Positions 1-5,146 of a stretch of DNA of 5,146 nt are shown piece by piece (the first letter of the stretch is position 1; each line of letters starts with the position of its first letter). Source of the stretch: Maricaulis sp. GTDB taxonomy: Bacteria; Pseudomonadota; Alphaproteobacteria; Caulobacterales; Maricaulaceae. The stretch spans positions 1 to 5,146 of the forward strand of contig NZLV01000058.1 of the NCBI GenBank assembly GCA_002694345.1, in the 5' to 3' direction. The position numbers were made by a program, and so were the translations under genes. The notes below the pieces were generated by a model that saw only the letters and a program-made list of their open reading frames with translations, was not told where the DNA came from and did not search any database.

Positions 1-1673
1 GCGACATGCAGGACATCGAGTTCACGGTCGAAGCCGGCCGTCTCTGGATGCTGCAGACCCGCAATGGCAAGCGTACCGCCAAAGCCGCGCTGCGGATCGC
101 CGTCGACATGGCGTCTGAAGGCCTGATCACCACGGATGAAGCCGTGATGCGCGTCGATCCGGCCCAGCTGGACCAGCTGCTGCACCCGACACTCGATCCC
201 AAGGGTGAGCGCGATGTGCTGACCGCCGGTCTGCCGGCCTCTCCGGGCGCCGCAGCGGGCAAGGTCGTGTTCGACAGCGACGAGGCCGAAGAGCGTTCCA
301 AGGCAGGCGAAAAAGTCATCCTGGTCCGCATCGAGACCTCGCCGGAAGACATTCACGGCATGCATGCCGCTGAAGGCATCATCACCGCGCGCGGTGGCAT
401 GACCTCGCACGCCGCCGTGGTGGCGCGCGGCATGGGCCGTCCCTGCGTCTCCGGTGCCGGCCAGATCAAGATCGACTATGCCGCCAAACAGTTCACTGTC
501 GGCCGCCGCGTCATCAAGGATGGCGAGATGGTCACGATCGACGGCGCGTCCGGCCAGGTCCTCTATGGCGAAGCCAAGATGATCAAGCCGGAACTGACCG
601 GTGATTTCGGCAAGCTGATGGCCTGGGCCGACACGCATCGCCGCATGAAGGTCCGCACCAATGCGGAAACTCCGGCCGACTGCCAGACGGCGGTGGATTT
701 CGGGGCGGAAGGCATCGGCCTGTGCCGGACCGAGCACATGTTCTTTGAAGCCGACCGCATCGCCGCCGTGCGCGAAATGATCCTGTCGAATGATCAGGAC
801 GGCCGCGTCACCGCGCTGGACAAGATCCTTCCGATGCAGCGCGAGGACTTCAAGGAAATCTTCCGCATCATGGCCGATCGTCCCTGCACGATCCGCCTGC
901 TCGATCCGCCGCTCCATGAATTCCTGCCGCACACGGCGGAAGACGTGGAAGACGTCGCCAAGGCGACCGGCCTGCCGGCCGATCTGCTGATGGCCCGCGC
1001 CCGTGACCTGGCCGAAAGCAATCCGATGCTGGGCCATCGCGGTTGCCGTCTGGGCATCACCTATCCGGAAATCTACGAGATGCAGGCCCGCGCCATTTTC
1101 GAAGCGCAGGTCGCCGTCGAGGCCGAAACCGGCTTCCGTCCGCTGGCTGAAGTGATGATCCCGCTCGTGGCCACCCCGGCCGAGCTGTCCATCCTGAAGG
1201 CCCGTGTCGCCGGCGTCGCCAAGGCCGTGGCTGAAGAGACCGGCGGCCAGCCGCAATATCTCATCGGCACCATGATCGAATTGCCGCGCGCCGCCCTGAT
1301 GGCCGGCAAGATCGCCGAGGATGCCGAATTCTTCTCCTTCGGCACCAATGACCTGACCCAGACCACATTCGGCCTGTCGCGCGATGACGCCGGCAAGTTC
1401 ATGAATGACTATCTGGAAGCCGGGATTTTCGAGAAGGACCCGTTTGTCTCGCTCGACAAGGACGGTGTGGGCGATCTCGTCGCCATCGCCGCCGAGCGGG
1501 GCCGGGCCACGCGCGAGAGTCTCAAACTGGGCATTTGCGGTGAGCACGGGGGTGACCCGTCCTCGATCGATTTCTGCGAGGAAACCGGTCTGGATTATGT
1601 GTCCTGTTCGCCCTATCGCGTGCCGATTGCGCGTCTCGCCGCGGCCCAGGCCCGACTGCGCCGGACCGTCTAA
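1..1673 (+). CDS. ppdK: Pyruvate,phosphate dikinase, C-terminal part (5' end outside window)
   Basis: Interconverts pyruvate + ATP + Pi and PEP + AMP + PPi in the cytoplasm, at the glycolysis/gluconeogenesis junction. The reading frame is open to the left edge (first full codon at base 3), so the ATG at base 6 is internal. About 556 residues are visible of a family usually near 880; most of the N-terminal ATP-grasp domain is missing. Counting from the Met at base 6: the end of the nucleotide-binding domain (MQDIEF, LQTRNGKR) is at 1-25; the swivelling phosphohistidine domain has GGMTSHAAVVARG at 130-142, with the phosphorylated His at 135 (bases 408-410); the PEP/pyruvate TIM barrel carries GLCRTEHMFF, LGHRGCRLGI, FSFGTNDLTQTTFG and GICGEHGGDP, with the catalytic Cys at 511 (1536-1538). 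All key residues seen are intact. It ends with TAA and is followed by an intrinsic terminator, so it is the last gene of its transcript. Identification is secure. Confidence 0.97.
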   Translation, partial: DMQDIEFTVEAGRLWMLQTRNGKRTAKAALRIAVDMASEGLITTDEAVMRVDPAQLDQLLHPTLDPKGERDVLTAGLPASPGAAAGKVVFDSDEAEERSKAGEKVILVRIETSPEDIHGMHAAEGIITARGGMTSHAAVVARGMGRPCVSGAGQIKIDYAAKQFTVGRRVIKDGEMVTIDGASGQVLYGEAKMIKPELTGDFGKLMAWADTHRRMKVRTNAETPADCQTAVDFGAEGIGLCRTEHMFFEADRIAAVREMILSNDQDGRVTALDKILPMQREDFKEIFRIMADRPCTIRLLDPPLHEFLPHTAEDVEDVAKATGLPADLLMARARDLAESNPMLGHRGCRLGITYPEIYEMQARAIFEAQVAVEAETGFRPLAEVMIPLVATPAELSILKARVAGVAKAVAEETGGQPQYLIGTMIELPRAALMAGKIAEDAEFFSFGTNDLTQTTFGLSRDDAGKFMNDYLEAGIFEKDPFVSLDKDGVGDLVAIAAERGRATRESLKLGICGEHGGDPSSIDFCEETGLDYVSCSPYRVPIARLAAAQARLRRTV

Positions 1674-1698
1674 GCGACTGAACAGTCAAAGAAAAGCT

Positions 1699-1731
1699 GG
1701 CCCTCCCTGGAAACGGGGAGGGTCATTTCTT
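1699..1731 (+). terminator. Rho-independent terminator of the dikinase gene
   Basis: A 9-bp stem pairs 1699-1707 (GGCCCTCCC) with 1716-1724 (GGGAGGGTC), with one G-T pair and an 8-base loop, followed by a T-rich tail (ATTTCTTATTT). It lies 25 bases after the dikinase stop codon, with no other gene between. Confidence 0.85.
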
Positions 1732-1821
1732 ATTTGTAATTTGAACCAAACCTTGACCAATTTCGTGACCTCCCATAGAGAGGCGCGCTCTTTGCATGGC
1801 ACAGAGACACCACGCTTTGGT

Positions 1822-1829
1822 GCTATATT
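1822..1829 (+). promoter_or_regulatory. Candidate -10 element for the cell-wall hydrolase gene
   Basis: GCTATATT matches 7 of 8 positions of the Caulobacter housekeeping -10 form GCTANAWC and also contains TATATT. It would place the transcription start near 1836 and give a leader of about 73 bases. No convincing -35 lies at the usual distance: TTGCAT (1792-1797) and TTGACC (1753-1758) are both too far upstream. The promoter may therefore depend on an activator, or the call may be wrong. Confidence 0.45.
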
Positions 1830-1833
1830 GGTC

Positions 1834-1851
1834 GAATCCACAGAGTGATTC
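1834..1851. promoter_or_regulatory. Pair of GANTC (CcrM-type) methylation sites
   Basis: GAATC at 1834-1838 and GATTC at 1847-1851 lie 13 bp apart, directly downstream of the candidate -10 and overlapping the predicted transcription start. In Caulobacter and relatives, GANTC is methylated by CcrM, and GcrA acts at promoters carrying such sites. The sites are seen directly; cell-cycle control is inference. Confidence 0.45.
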
Positions 1852-1864
1852 GGTCAAAACCGAA
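1849..1864. repeat. Inverted repeat in the hydrolase leader
   Basis: TTCGGT (1849-1854) and ACCGAA (1859-1864) form a perfect 6-bp inverted repeat around CAAA. It begins inside the second GANTC site and would lie in the 5' leader if the -10 call is right. It could be a short RNA hairpin or an operator half-site pair. It has no T tail, so it is not a terminator. Confidence 0.4.
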
Positions 1865-1908
1865 CGCAACAGACGTCGCAAGAACGAAGACCGGCAGGAA
1901 GCAGATCC

Positions 1909-2676
1909 ATGAACCTGGACGAGGCCCGCAGCCAGCAGAAACAGGTCGCGACAGCATTCTATATGCTGGCCGCCCTGATGCTGTGCGCGATGGCCATCCT
2001 GGTCATGAACCTCGCTTCCGAACGCGCCCGCGTTCAGGACGAGACCCTGCAATGGCAACGTCTGGCAGCCCAGTATCTCGACCGCAGCACGATGACCGGC
2101 GTCGACCGTTCGGCCGAACTGGTCCGCATTGCCTCGATCTCGCTGGCGGCAGACCCGGAGCAGGGCGCTGTCCTGTCGGCCCGCTCGCTGGACGATCTTC
2201 GCACTTTCGACACCTCGCACTTCGATCGCGCGGCCAGCCTGTCCTCGCAGCTCGATTGCCTGGCGCAGGCCGTCTATTACGAAGCCCGTTCCGAAGGCGT
2301 TGTCGGCCAGCTGGCCGTGGCTCAGGTCGTGCTGAACCGTGTCCGGAACCGCAATTACCCCAACACGATCTGTGGTGTGGTGTTCGAGGGCTCCGAGCGC
2401 ACGACGGGCTGCCAGTTCACCTTCACCTGCGACGGATCGCTGATCCGTACGCCGCGCGGCAGTGCCTGGCGCCGGTCGCAGCAAGTGGCGCAGCACGCCT
2501 ATCTCGGCTTTGGCCGCGATGTGACCCGCCGCGCCACCCACTACCACACGGTGGCTGTGGATCCGTACTGGAATGAAAGCCTGGTCCGCACCCGCCGAAT
2601 CGGCACGCACATCTTCTACCGTTTCGCGACCCGCCGCGAACGCGAAGCCGGGATCGTCCGCGAACGCGACGCCTAG
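1909..2676 (+). CDS. Membrane-anchored SleB-type cell wall hydrolase
   Basis: Predicted peptidoglycan hydrolase of the SleB/Hydrolase_2 family, whose founding member is a spore-cortex lytic transglycosylase. In non-sporing alphaproteobacteria such proteins are assumed to remodel the wall. The product has 255 residues. Residues 13-35 form one hydrophobic segment with a short N-terminal cytoplasmic stretch, so the bulk should be periplasmic. Residues 36-110 are a linker of unknown role. The catalytic domain begins near C117 with LAQAVYYEARSEG; E125 is the likely catalytic Glu. It continues with VAQVVLNRV, YPNTICGVVF (C155), GCQFTFTCDG (C168, C174) and the family ending ATHYHTVAVDPYW. The tail is rich in Arg and Glu. 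The start is supported by AGGAAG at 1896-1901, 7 bases before ATG. The gene stands alone: a terminator precedes it and it has its own promoter candidate. The family call is firm; the physiological role is not known. Confidence 0.92.
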   Translation: MNLDEARSQQKQVATAFYMLAALMLCAMAILVMNLASERARVQDETLQWQRLAAQYLDRSTMTGVDRSAELVRIASISLAADPEQGAVLSARSLDDLRTFDTSHFDRAASLSSQLDCLAQAVYYEARSEGVVGQLAVAQVVLNRVRNRNYPNTICGVVFEGSERTTGCQFTFTCDGSLIRTPRGSAWRRSQQVAQHAYLGFGRDVTRRATHYHTVAVDPYWNESLVRTRRIGTHIFYRFATRREREAGIVRERDA

Positions 2677-2711
2677 GTCCCAGACCACCCCGACATGACC
2701 TCAAACGTGTT

Positions 2712-2742
2712 GCGCCTGACAGGTCCGTGCCTGTCACAGCGC
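2712..2742. repeat. Imperfect hairpin after the hydrolase gene
   Basis: A perfect 7-bp inverted repeat, TGACAGG (2717-2723) and CCTGTCA (2730-2736), has a 6-base loop. It extends outward as GCGC (2712-2715) with GCGC (2739-2742) across a small asymmetric bulge. It starts 36 bases after the hydrolase stop and ends 78 bases before the next start. No T run follows, so it is a poor intrinsic terminator. It may be an mRNA 3'-end stabiliser, a Rho-linked end, or an operator for the next gene. Confidence 0.5.
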
Positions 2743-2820
2743 GCGATAGTCATTGTTAATGTCTTGTGTCGATACTGCGCGCCAAGAATAAACGCTTGAA
2801 TTTCAATCTGCGGAGACCCC

Positions 2821-3717
2821 ATGGCCGTCGCCGAAATCGGCAAGACCCCGGACCGTATCTGGCTGTGCATGGCAGACAGCAACCGGACGCGTGTGGTCTC
2901 CCGGGCCCTGGCCAAGGGGCTGGGCATGACGGTCTATCTGGGGCCGACCATGGATGATGAGGGCCCCGTCGCCCTCGTGGTCGCTGATGATGCCCACGCC
3001 AAGCGTCTCGCCGAAGCCAAGACCAATGCCGCGCCGCTGCAGCGCTCGCTCTGGGTCACCGGCAATGTCCGCCGCTCGGGCGCAGATGTCTTCCTGGACG
3101 CCGATACCGATGCCGGCACGCTGACCAATGCGATCGAAGGGCTGCGCGCCTATCGGGAACACGCCCTGGCCGTGCCGGAGGGGCAGGATGTCGGCCTGGG
3201 TGCCATCACGGCCCTGACGAGTGGCGAGTTCAGCGTCCAGACACTGGAACAGGCCCGCGATCTGGCCGTGTTCCTGGGACGGGCCTGCCCGGATCCCTGC
3301 GCCACCAGTGTCGGCCTCTACGTCCTGCTCGCGAATGCCATCGAACACGGTAATCTCGCCTTTGATGCGACGGAGAAGGCCAAGGGCCTCGCCGACGGGT
3401 CCTGGGCGCGCAAGATCGCCAAGCGCATGGACGAGCCGGATTATGCCGACCGGCGTGTCCGCCTGGCCGTCTATCGCGGTCTCAAGGCCCTGACCTTCGT
3501 GGTCCAGGATGATGGCGAGGGCATTGATGCGGAAACCGCCGAAATGGCCAACCCGTCCCGCGCCGGCTATCGCGGCAAGGGCATCAAGCTGGCCAAGTCG
3601 ATGGGCTTCACCCAGATCAATTATCTCGGCGTCGGCAATACGGTGGAAGCGTCCATCCTCCTGCCCGACACGGCCGAGGAAGAGCGCCCCTATCGCGAAC
3701 AGGTCGCTCGGGCCTGA
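2821..3717 (+). CDS. Receiver-like/GHKL ATPase regulatory protein (RsbW/SpoIIAB-type HATPase domain)
   Basis: A cytoplasmic regulator of 298 residues in two parts. Residues about 12-110 look like a decayed response-regulator receiver: strand IWLCMAD, strand VALVVADD (D56/D57 near the phosphoacceptor position), T80, then ADVFLDADTD where a receiver normally has its Lys-Pro; Ala94 sits at the Lys position. Residues about 135-285 form a GHKL ATP-binding domain of the anti-sigma-kinase type: N box LLANAIEHGN (N172), G1 box DDGEG (230-234), G2 box GYRGKGIKLA (249-258) and GVGN (270-273). The N-box Glu that acts as base in SpoIIAB-type kinases is Val168 here. There is no histidine-kinase dimerisation domain or membrane segment. 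The start is supported by GGAGA (2812-2816), rather close to ATG. Partners are unknown: a STAS anti-anti-sigma factor would be the family expectation, but none is in the window. The domain call is firm; the function is open. Confidence 0.82.
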   Translation: MAVAEIGKTPDRIWLCMADSNRTRVVSRALAKGLGMTVYLGPTMDDEGPVALVVADDAHAKRLAEAKTNAAPLQRSLWVTGNVRRSGADVFLDADTDAGTLTNAIEGLRAYREHALAVPEGQDVGLGAITALTSGEFSVQTLEQARDLAVFLGRACPDPCATSVGLYVLLANAIEHGNLAFDATEKAKGLADGSWARKIAKRMDEPDYADRRVRLAVYRGLKALTFVVQDDGEGIDAETAEMANPSRAGYRGKGIKLAKSMGFTQINYLGVGNTVEASILLPDTAEEERPYREQVARA

Positions 3718-3766
3718 TCCGTCTTTCCTGCATGAATGCCCGCTGAACCGGCCGATCAGGCTGGGA

Positions 3767-3787
3767 TCATCTCGCACGGACTAGAAC
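3767..3787 (+). promoter_or_regulatory. Candidate promoter of the secreted-protein gene (TCATC-N9-CTAGAAC)
   Basis: CTAGAAC at 3781-3787, preceded by A, matches 7 of 8 positions of the -10 form GCTANAWC. TCATC lies at 3767-3771, nine bases upstream. The same pair with the same spacing occurs before the curlin gene. Transcription would begin near 3794, giving a leader of about 39 bases. There is no TTGAC-like -35. Confidence 0.5.
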
Positions 3788-3796
3788 CGTCTCCAA

Positions 3797-3811
3797 CACC
3801 TCGACGAGGTG
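3797..3811. repeat. Perfect palindrome at the predicted 5' end of the secreted-protein mRNA
   Basis: CACCTCG, one central A, then CGAGGTG: a perfect 7+1+7 palindrome. As RNA it would fold to a 6-bp stem with a 3-base loop, a few bases after the predicted transcription start and 9 bases before the ribosome-binding site (AGGAG, 3821-3825). It could be an operator or an mRNA-protecting 5' hairpin. It has no T tail. Confidence 0.5.
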
Positions 3812-3832
3812 ATCTGGAGAAGGAGAAGTCCG

Positions 3833-4561
3833 ATGAAGCCGATCCGCAAACTCGCCGCCCTGGCCGTGTCCGCCTCCGCCCTGCTGGGGGCCGGTCTGAG
3901 CGCCCCCGCGCAGGCCCAGATGGGCTTTCCGCTGACCGACCCGAACAGCTGCGCCGCGCAGGTCTTCATCACGGATGCCCGCGGCTTCGTCGTGCTGAAG
4001 GCGGGCCGGAACCTGTCCGGCAGCTATGCCTTCCGCCTGACCCAGGACATCGCGACGAGCGATATCGACCTGCAGCTGAATGGTCGCTTCTCCGGCAATG
4101 GACACAGTGATGCGACGCTGGCCCGCGGCCAGTTCGAACTGGGCCATTATGAAGCCGAAGCGCGGCCCGGCCGGTTCACGCCGCAATACGACAGTGTCCG
4201 CGGCGATCTCAATCTGAACGGTCTGCTGGAAGTCTATGACCAGGCTGGCCGCGTCACCTGCCGTACGGCCGTGATGCAGATCATCACGGTTCAGAACCCG
4301 AACAACCGGACCGGCGGTATCGCCTCGATCTCGCCCTATGGTCCGGACCCGGTCTCGCCGCGCCAGAGTGCGCCTGCACCGGCTCCGGTGCCGAGCGCCT
4401 CACGCGCTCCGTCGCCCGCGCCGGCTCCCGCTGCTCGCCCTGCGGCCCGGCCCACGCCGGTGACCAGCGCGCCGCCCGGCAATGCCGGCTTCCTGGCAAC
4501 GCGGGAAGAGCGCTGCCGCCGTCTGGCCCGGATCGGCCGCATGGTGTGCTCGTCCAACTGA
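3833..4561 (+). CDS. Secreted protein, possible CsgH-like curli chaperone domain with Pro/Ala-rich C-terminal extension
   Basis: A 242-residue exported protein. Residues 1-28 form a Sec signal peptide (Lys/Arg start, Ala/Leu-rich core, AQA cleavage site before Q29). Residues 38-155 form a probable beta-sandwich bounded by C40 and C143, which could form a disulfide. Its pattern (SGSYAFRL, LNGRFSG, then LLEVYDQAGRVTCR) resembles my recollection of alphaproteobacterial CsgH, the CsgC-type periplasmic inhibitor of premature curlin aggregation. Residues 176-216 are rich in Pro, Ala and Ser, like a flexible or wall-spanning linker. The end (220-242) is basic with two more Cys, C228 and C239. The start chosen is ATG 3833, with AGGAG 7 bases upstream; a GTG at 3809 would put charged residues before the signal peptide. 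A curlin gene follows after a terminator and shares a promoter motif, which supports a curli role. The CDS and export are secure; the CsgH assignment is tentative. Confidence 0.7.
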   Translation: MKPIRKLAALAVSASALLGAGLSAPAQAQMGFPLTDPNSCAAQVFITDARGFVVLKAGRNLSGSYAFRLTQDIATSDIDLQLNGRFSGNGHSDATLARGQFELGHYEAEARPGRFTPQYDSVRGDLNLNGLLEVYDQAGRVTCRTAVMQIITVQNPNNRTGGIASISPYGPDPVSPRQSAPAPAPVPSASRAPSPAPAPAARPAARPTPVTSAPPGNAGFLATREERCRRLARIGRMVCSSN

Positions 4562-4589
4562 TCCCTTTCCTCCCTCTGTACCCCAACTT

Positions 4590-4620
4590 GCGGCCCGGAT
4601 GACCTCCGGGCCGCTTCTTT
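4590..4620 (+). terminator. Strong Rho-independent terminator after the secreted-protein gene
   Basis: A perfect 9-bp GC stem pairs GCGGCCCGG (4590-4598) with CCGGGCCGC (4606-4614), with a 7-base loop and the tail TTCTTT. It lies 28 bases after the stop codon and separates this transcript from the curlin gene. Confidence 0.93.
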
Positions 4621-4647
4621 ATGAACGCGAGTCTGGCTTTCGTTCAT
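4621..4647. promoter_or_regulatory. 27-bp dyad upstream of the curlin gene, possible operator
   Basis: ATGAACGCGAG (4621-4631) and CTTTCGTTCAT (4637-4647) are inverted copies that match at 9 of 11 positions, with the outer 7 bp perfect, around a 5-base centre. A GANTC site (GAGTC, 4629-4633) overlaps the left arm and centre. The dyad lies about 53 bp upstream of the candidate -10, where an activator could bind. It starts directly after the terminator tail. The regulator is unknown. Confidence 0.5.
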
Positions 4648-4686
4648 CTACCTGTTTTGATTATGAATATAGCGCTCAGGAACCAC

Positions 4687-4707
4687 TCATCCGGTCTTCG
4701 CTAGAAC
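4687..4707 (+). promoter_or_regulatory. Candidate promoter of the curlin gene (TCATC-N9-CTAGAAC)
   Basis: GCTAGAAC at 4700-4707 is a full match to the Caulobacter housekeeping -10 form GCTANAWC. TCATC at 4687-4691 lies nine bases before CTAGAAC, exactly as in front of the neighbouring secreted-protein gene. Transcription would begin near 4714, with a leader of about 47 bases. No TTGAC-like -35 is present, so an activator is plausible. A second, weaker -10-like sequence, TATAGC, is at 4668-4673. Confidence 0.5.
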
Positions 4708-4760
4708 AGGGTCAGGCTTCGATGCATGGGGCGTCGGCCAAACAGAATGGAGTAACAACC

Positions 4761-5146
4761 ATGAAGACCCGTTTTCTCATCGCCAGCGCCCTTGCGGCGA
4801 TCTCTGTCCTCGGCACGGTCGGTGCGGCTGAAGCCCAGTCGCGCAACCGCGTCAGCGTGGCCCAGCACGGCTACCAGAACGAGGCCGCCGGCCGCCAGAA
4901 CGGCTACCGCCAGCGCATGGTGATCAACCAGAATGGGGATCGCCAGTACGTCACCGTCATGCAGGACGGTGCCCGCAACGGCACCACGGTGAGCCAGTAC
5001 GGCCGCTACAATGAAGCCCATGTCGACCAGCTGGGCCGTCGCAATGACGCGGTGATCGGTCAGCAGGGCTACAATAACTACGGCGCGAGCGTTCAGACCG
5101 GTAATCGCAACATCTCCGGTATCGCCCAGATCGGCCGCAACAATAC
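4761..5146 (+). CDS. Curlin-repeat amyloid subunit (CsgA/CsgB-like), 3' end outside window
   Basis: A secreted functional-amyloid subunit expected to polymerise into curli-like fibres on the cell surface. The frame is open from ATG 4761 to the right edge (128 codons). Residues 1-25 form a Sec signal peptide ending in AEA before Q26. From residue 35 the protein is an unbroken array of curlin half-repeats Q-x-G-x-x-N: Gln falls at 35, 46, 57, 68, 79, 90, 101, 112 and 123, an exact 11-residue period over nine units, with alternating hydrophobic residues between (such as VTVMQDGARN, AHVDQLGRRN). This is the strand-turn-strand pattern of a curlin beta-solenoid. Units two and three have Gln where Asn is usual, and Arg is common in the turns. 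GGAG (4749-4752) lies 8 bases before the start. Whether it is the major subunit (CsgA) or the nucleator (CsgB) cannot be decided from the part seen; export would need CsgG, which is not in the window. Confidence 0.93.
   Translation, partial: MKTRFLIASALAAISVLGTVGAAEAQSRNRVSVAQHGYQNEAAGRQNGYRQRMVINQNGDRQYVTVMQDGARNGTTVSQYGRYNEAHVDQLGRRNDAVIGQQGYNNYGASVQTGNRNISGIAQIGRNN

Noticed and set aside
1753..1781. TTGACC at 1753-1758 as the -35 of a promoter with TAGAGA at 1776-1781
   Set aside because: The -35 is good but the -10 matches poorly; GCTATATT at 1822 is a better -10, and the two cannot be paired at normal spacing.
1845..2576. Plus-strand open frame of 243 codons in another frame of the hydrolase gene
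   Set aside because: Its translation is Arg/Pro-rich without domain motifs and it overlaps nearly all of the real gene, which has its own ribosome-binding site.
1723..2688. Long minus-strand open frame of 321 codons opposite the hydrolase gene
   Set aside because: It lies over a clear SleB-family gene on the + strand, its protein shows no recognisable motif, and GC-rich third positions commonly leave long antisense frames.
3715..3769. TGATCC and GGATCA inverted pair after the GHKL gene as a terminator
   Set aside because: The arms are only 6 bp and 43 bases apart with no T tail, so they are likely chance.
2803..3777. Long minus-strand open frame of 324 codons opposite the GHKL gene
   Set aside because: It is a shadow of a + strand gene with intact ATP-binding motifs; the antisense product is low-complexity, rich in Gly, Ala and Arg, with no family features.
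3809..3832. GTG start that would lengthen the secreted protein by 8 residues
   Set aside because: It would put an Arg-rich stretch before a normal signal peptide and overlaps the AGGAG ribosome-binding site that serves ATG 3833.
4621..4704. Small open frame of 27 codons between the terminator and the curlin gene
   Set aside because: No ribosome-binding site precedes it; it begins directly after the terminator tail and overlaps the dyad and promoter candidate.
4701..5021. Minus-strand open frame of 106 codons opposite the curlin gene
   Set aside because: It mirrors the curlin repeats in antisense and has no credible start region or family.

Overview
This window looks like chromosomal DNA from an alphaproteobacterium, most likely of the Caulobacterales/Maricaulales/Hyphomonadaceae kind. 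It is GC-rich with GC-ending codons. The candidate -10 elements resemble the Caulobacter housekeeping form GCTANAWC. GANTC sites (the CcrM methylation sequence) lie in the control regions of two genes, and the gene families fit. This placement is inference; no rRNA or other phylogenetic marker is present. All five genes are on the + strand and none overlap.

Layout: (1) 1-1673 is the C-terminal part of pyruvate,phosphate dikinase, cut by the left edge and closed by an intrinsic terminator at 1699-1731. (2) 1674-1908 is a control region with a good -10 candidate, two GANTC sites and a small inverted repeat; it leads into a membrane-anchored SleB-type cell-wall hydrolase (1909-2676). (3) 2677-2820 carries a 31-bp imperfect hairpin and leads into a protein with a degenerate receiver-like N-terminus and an RsbW/SpoIIAB-like GHKL ATPase domain (2821-3717). 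(4) 3718-3832 carries a promoter candidate and a perfect palindrome; it leads into a secreted protein of 242 residues (3833-4561), a possible CsgH-like curli chaperone with an added Pro/Ala-rich tail, closed by a strong terminator. (5) 4621-4760 carries a dyad and a promoter candidate; it leads into a curlin-repeat amyloid subunit gene that runs off the right edge (4761-5146).

The most interesting part is the right half. The secreted protein and the curlin subunit are separated by a terminator, yet their leaders share the bipartite sequence TCATC-N9-CTAGAAC with identical spacing. This suggests two separately transcribed but co-regulated genes of one extracellular amyloid system. The left half is metabolic and cell-envelope housekeeping with no obvious functional link to the curli genes. 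The GHKL protein is regulatory, but nothing in the sequence shows that it controls its neighbours.
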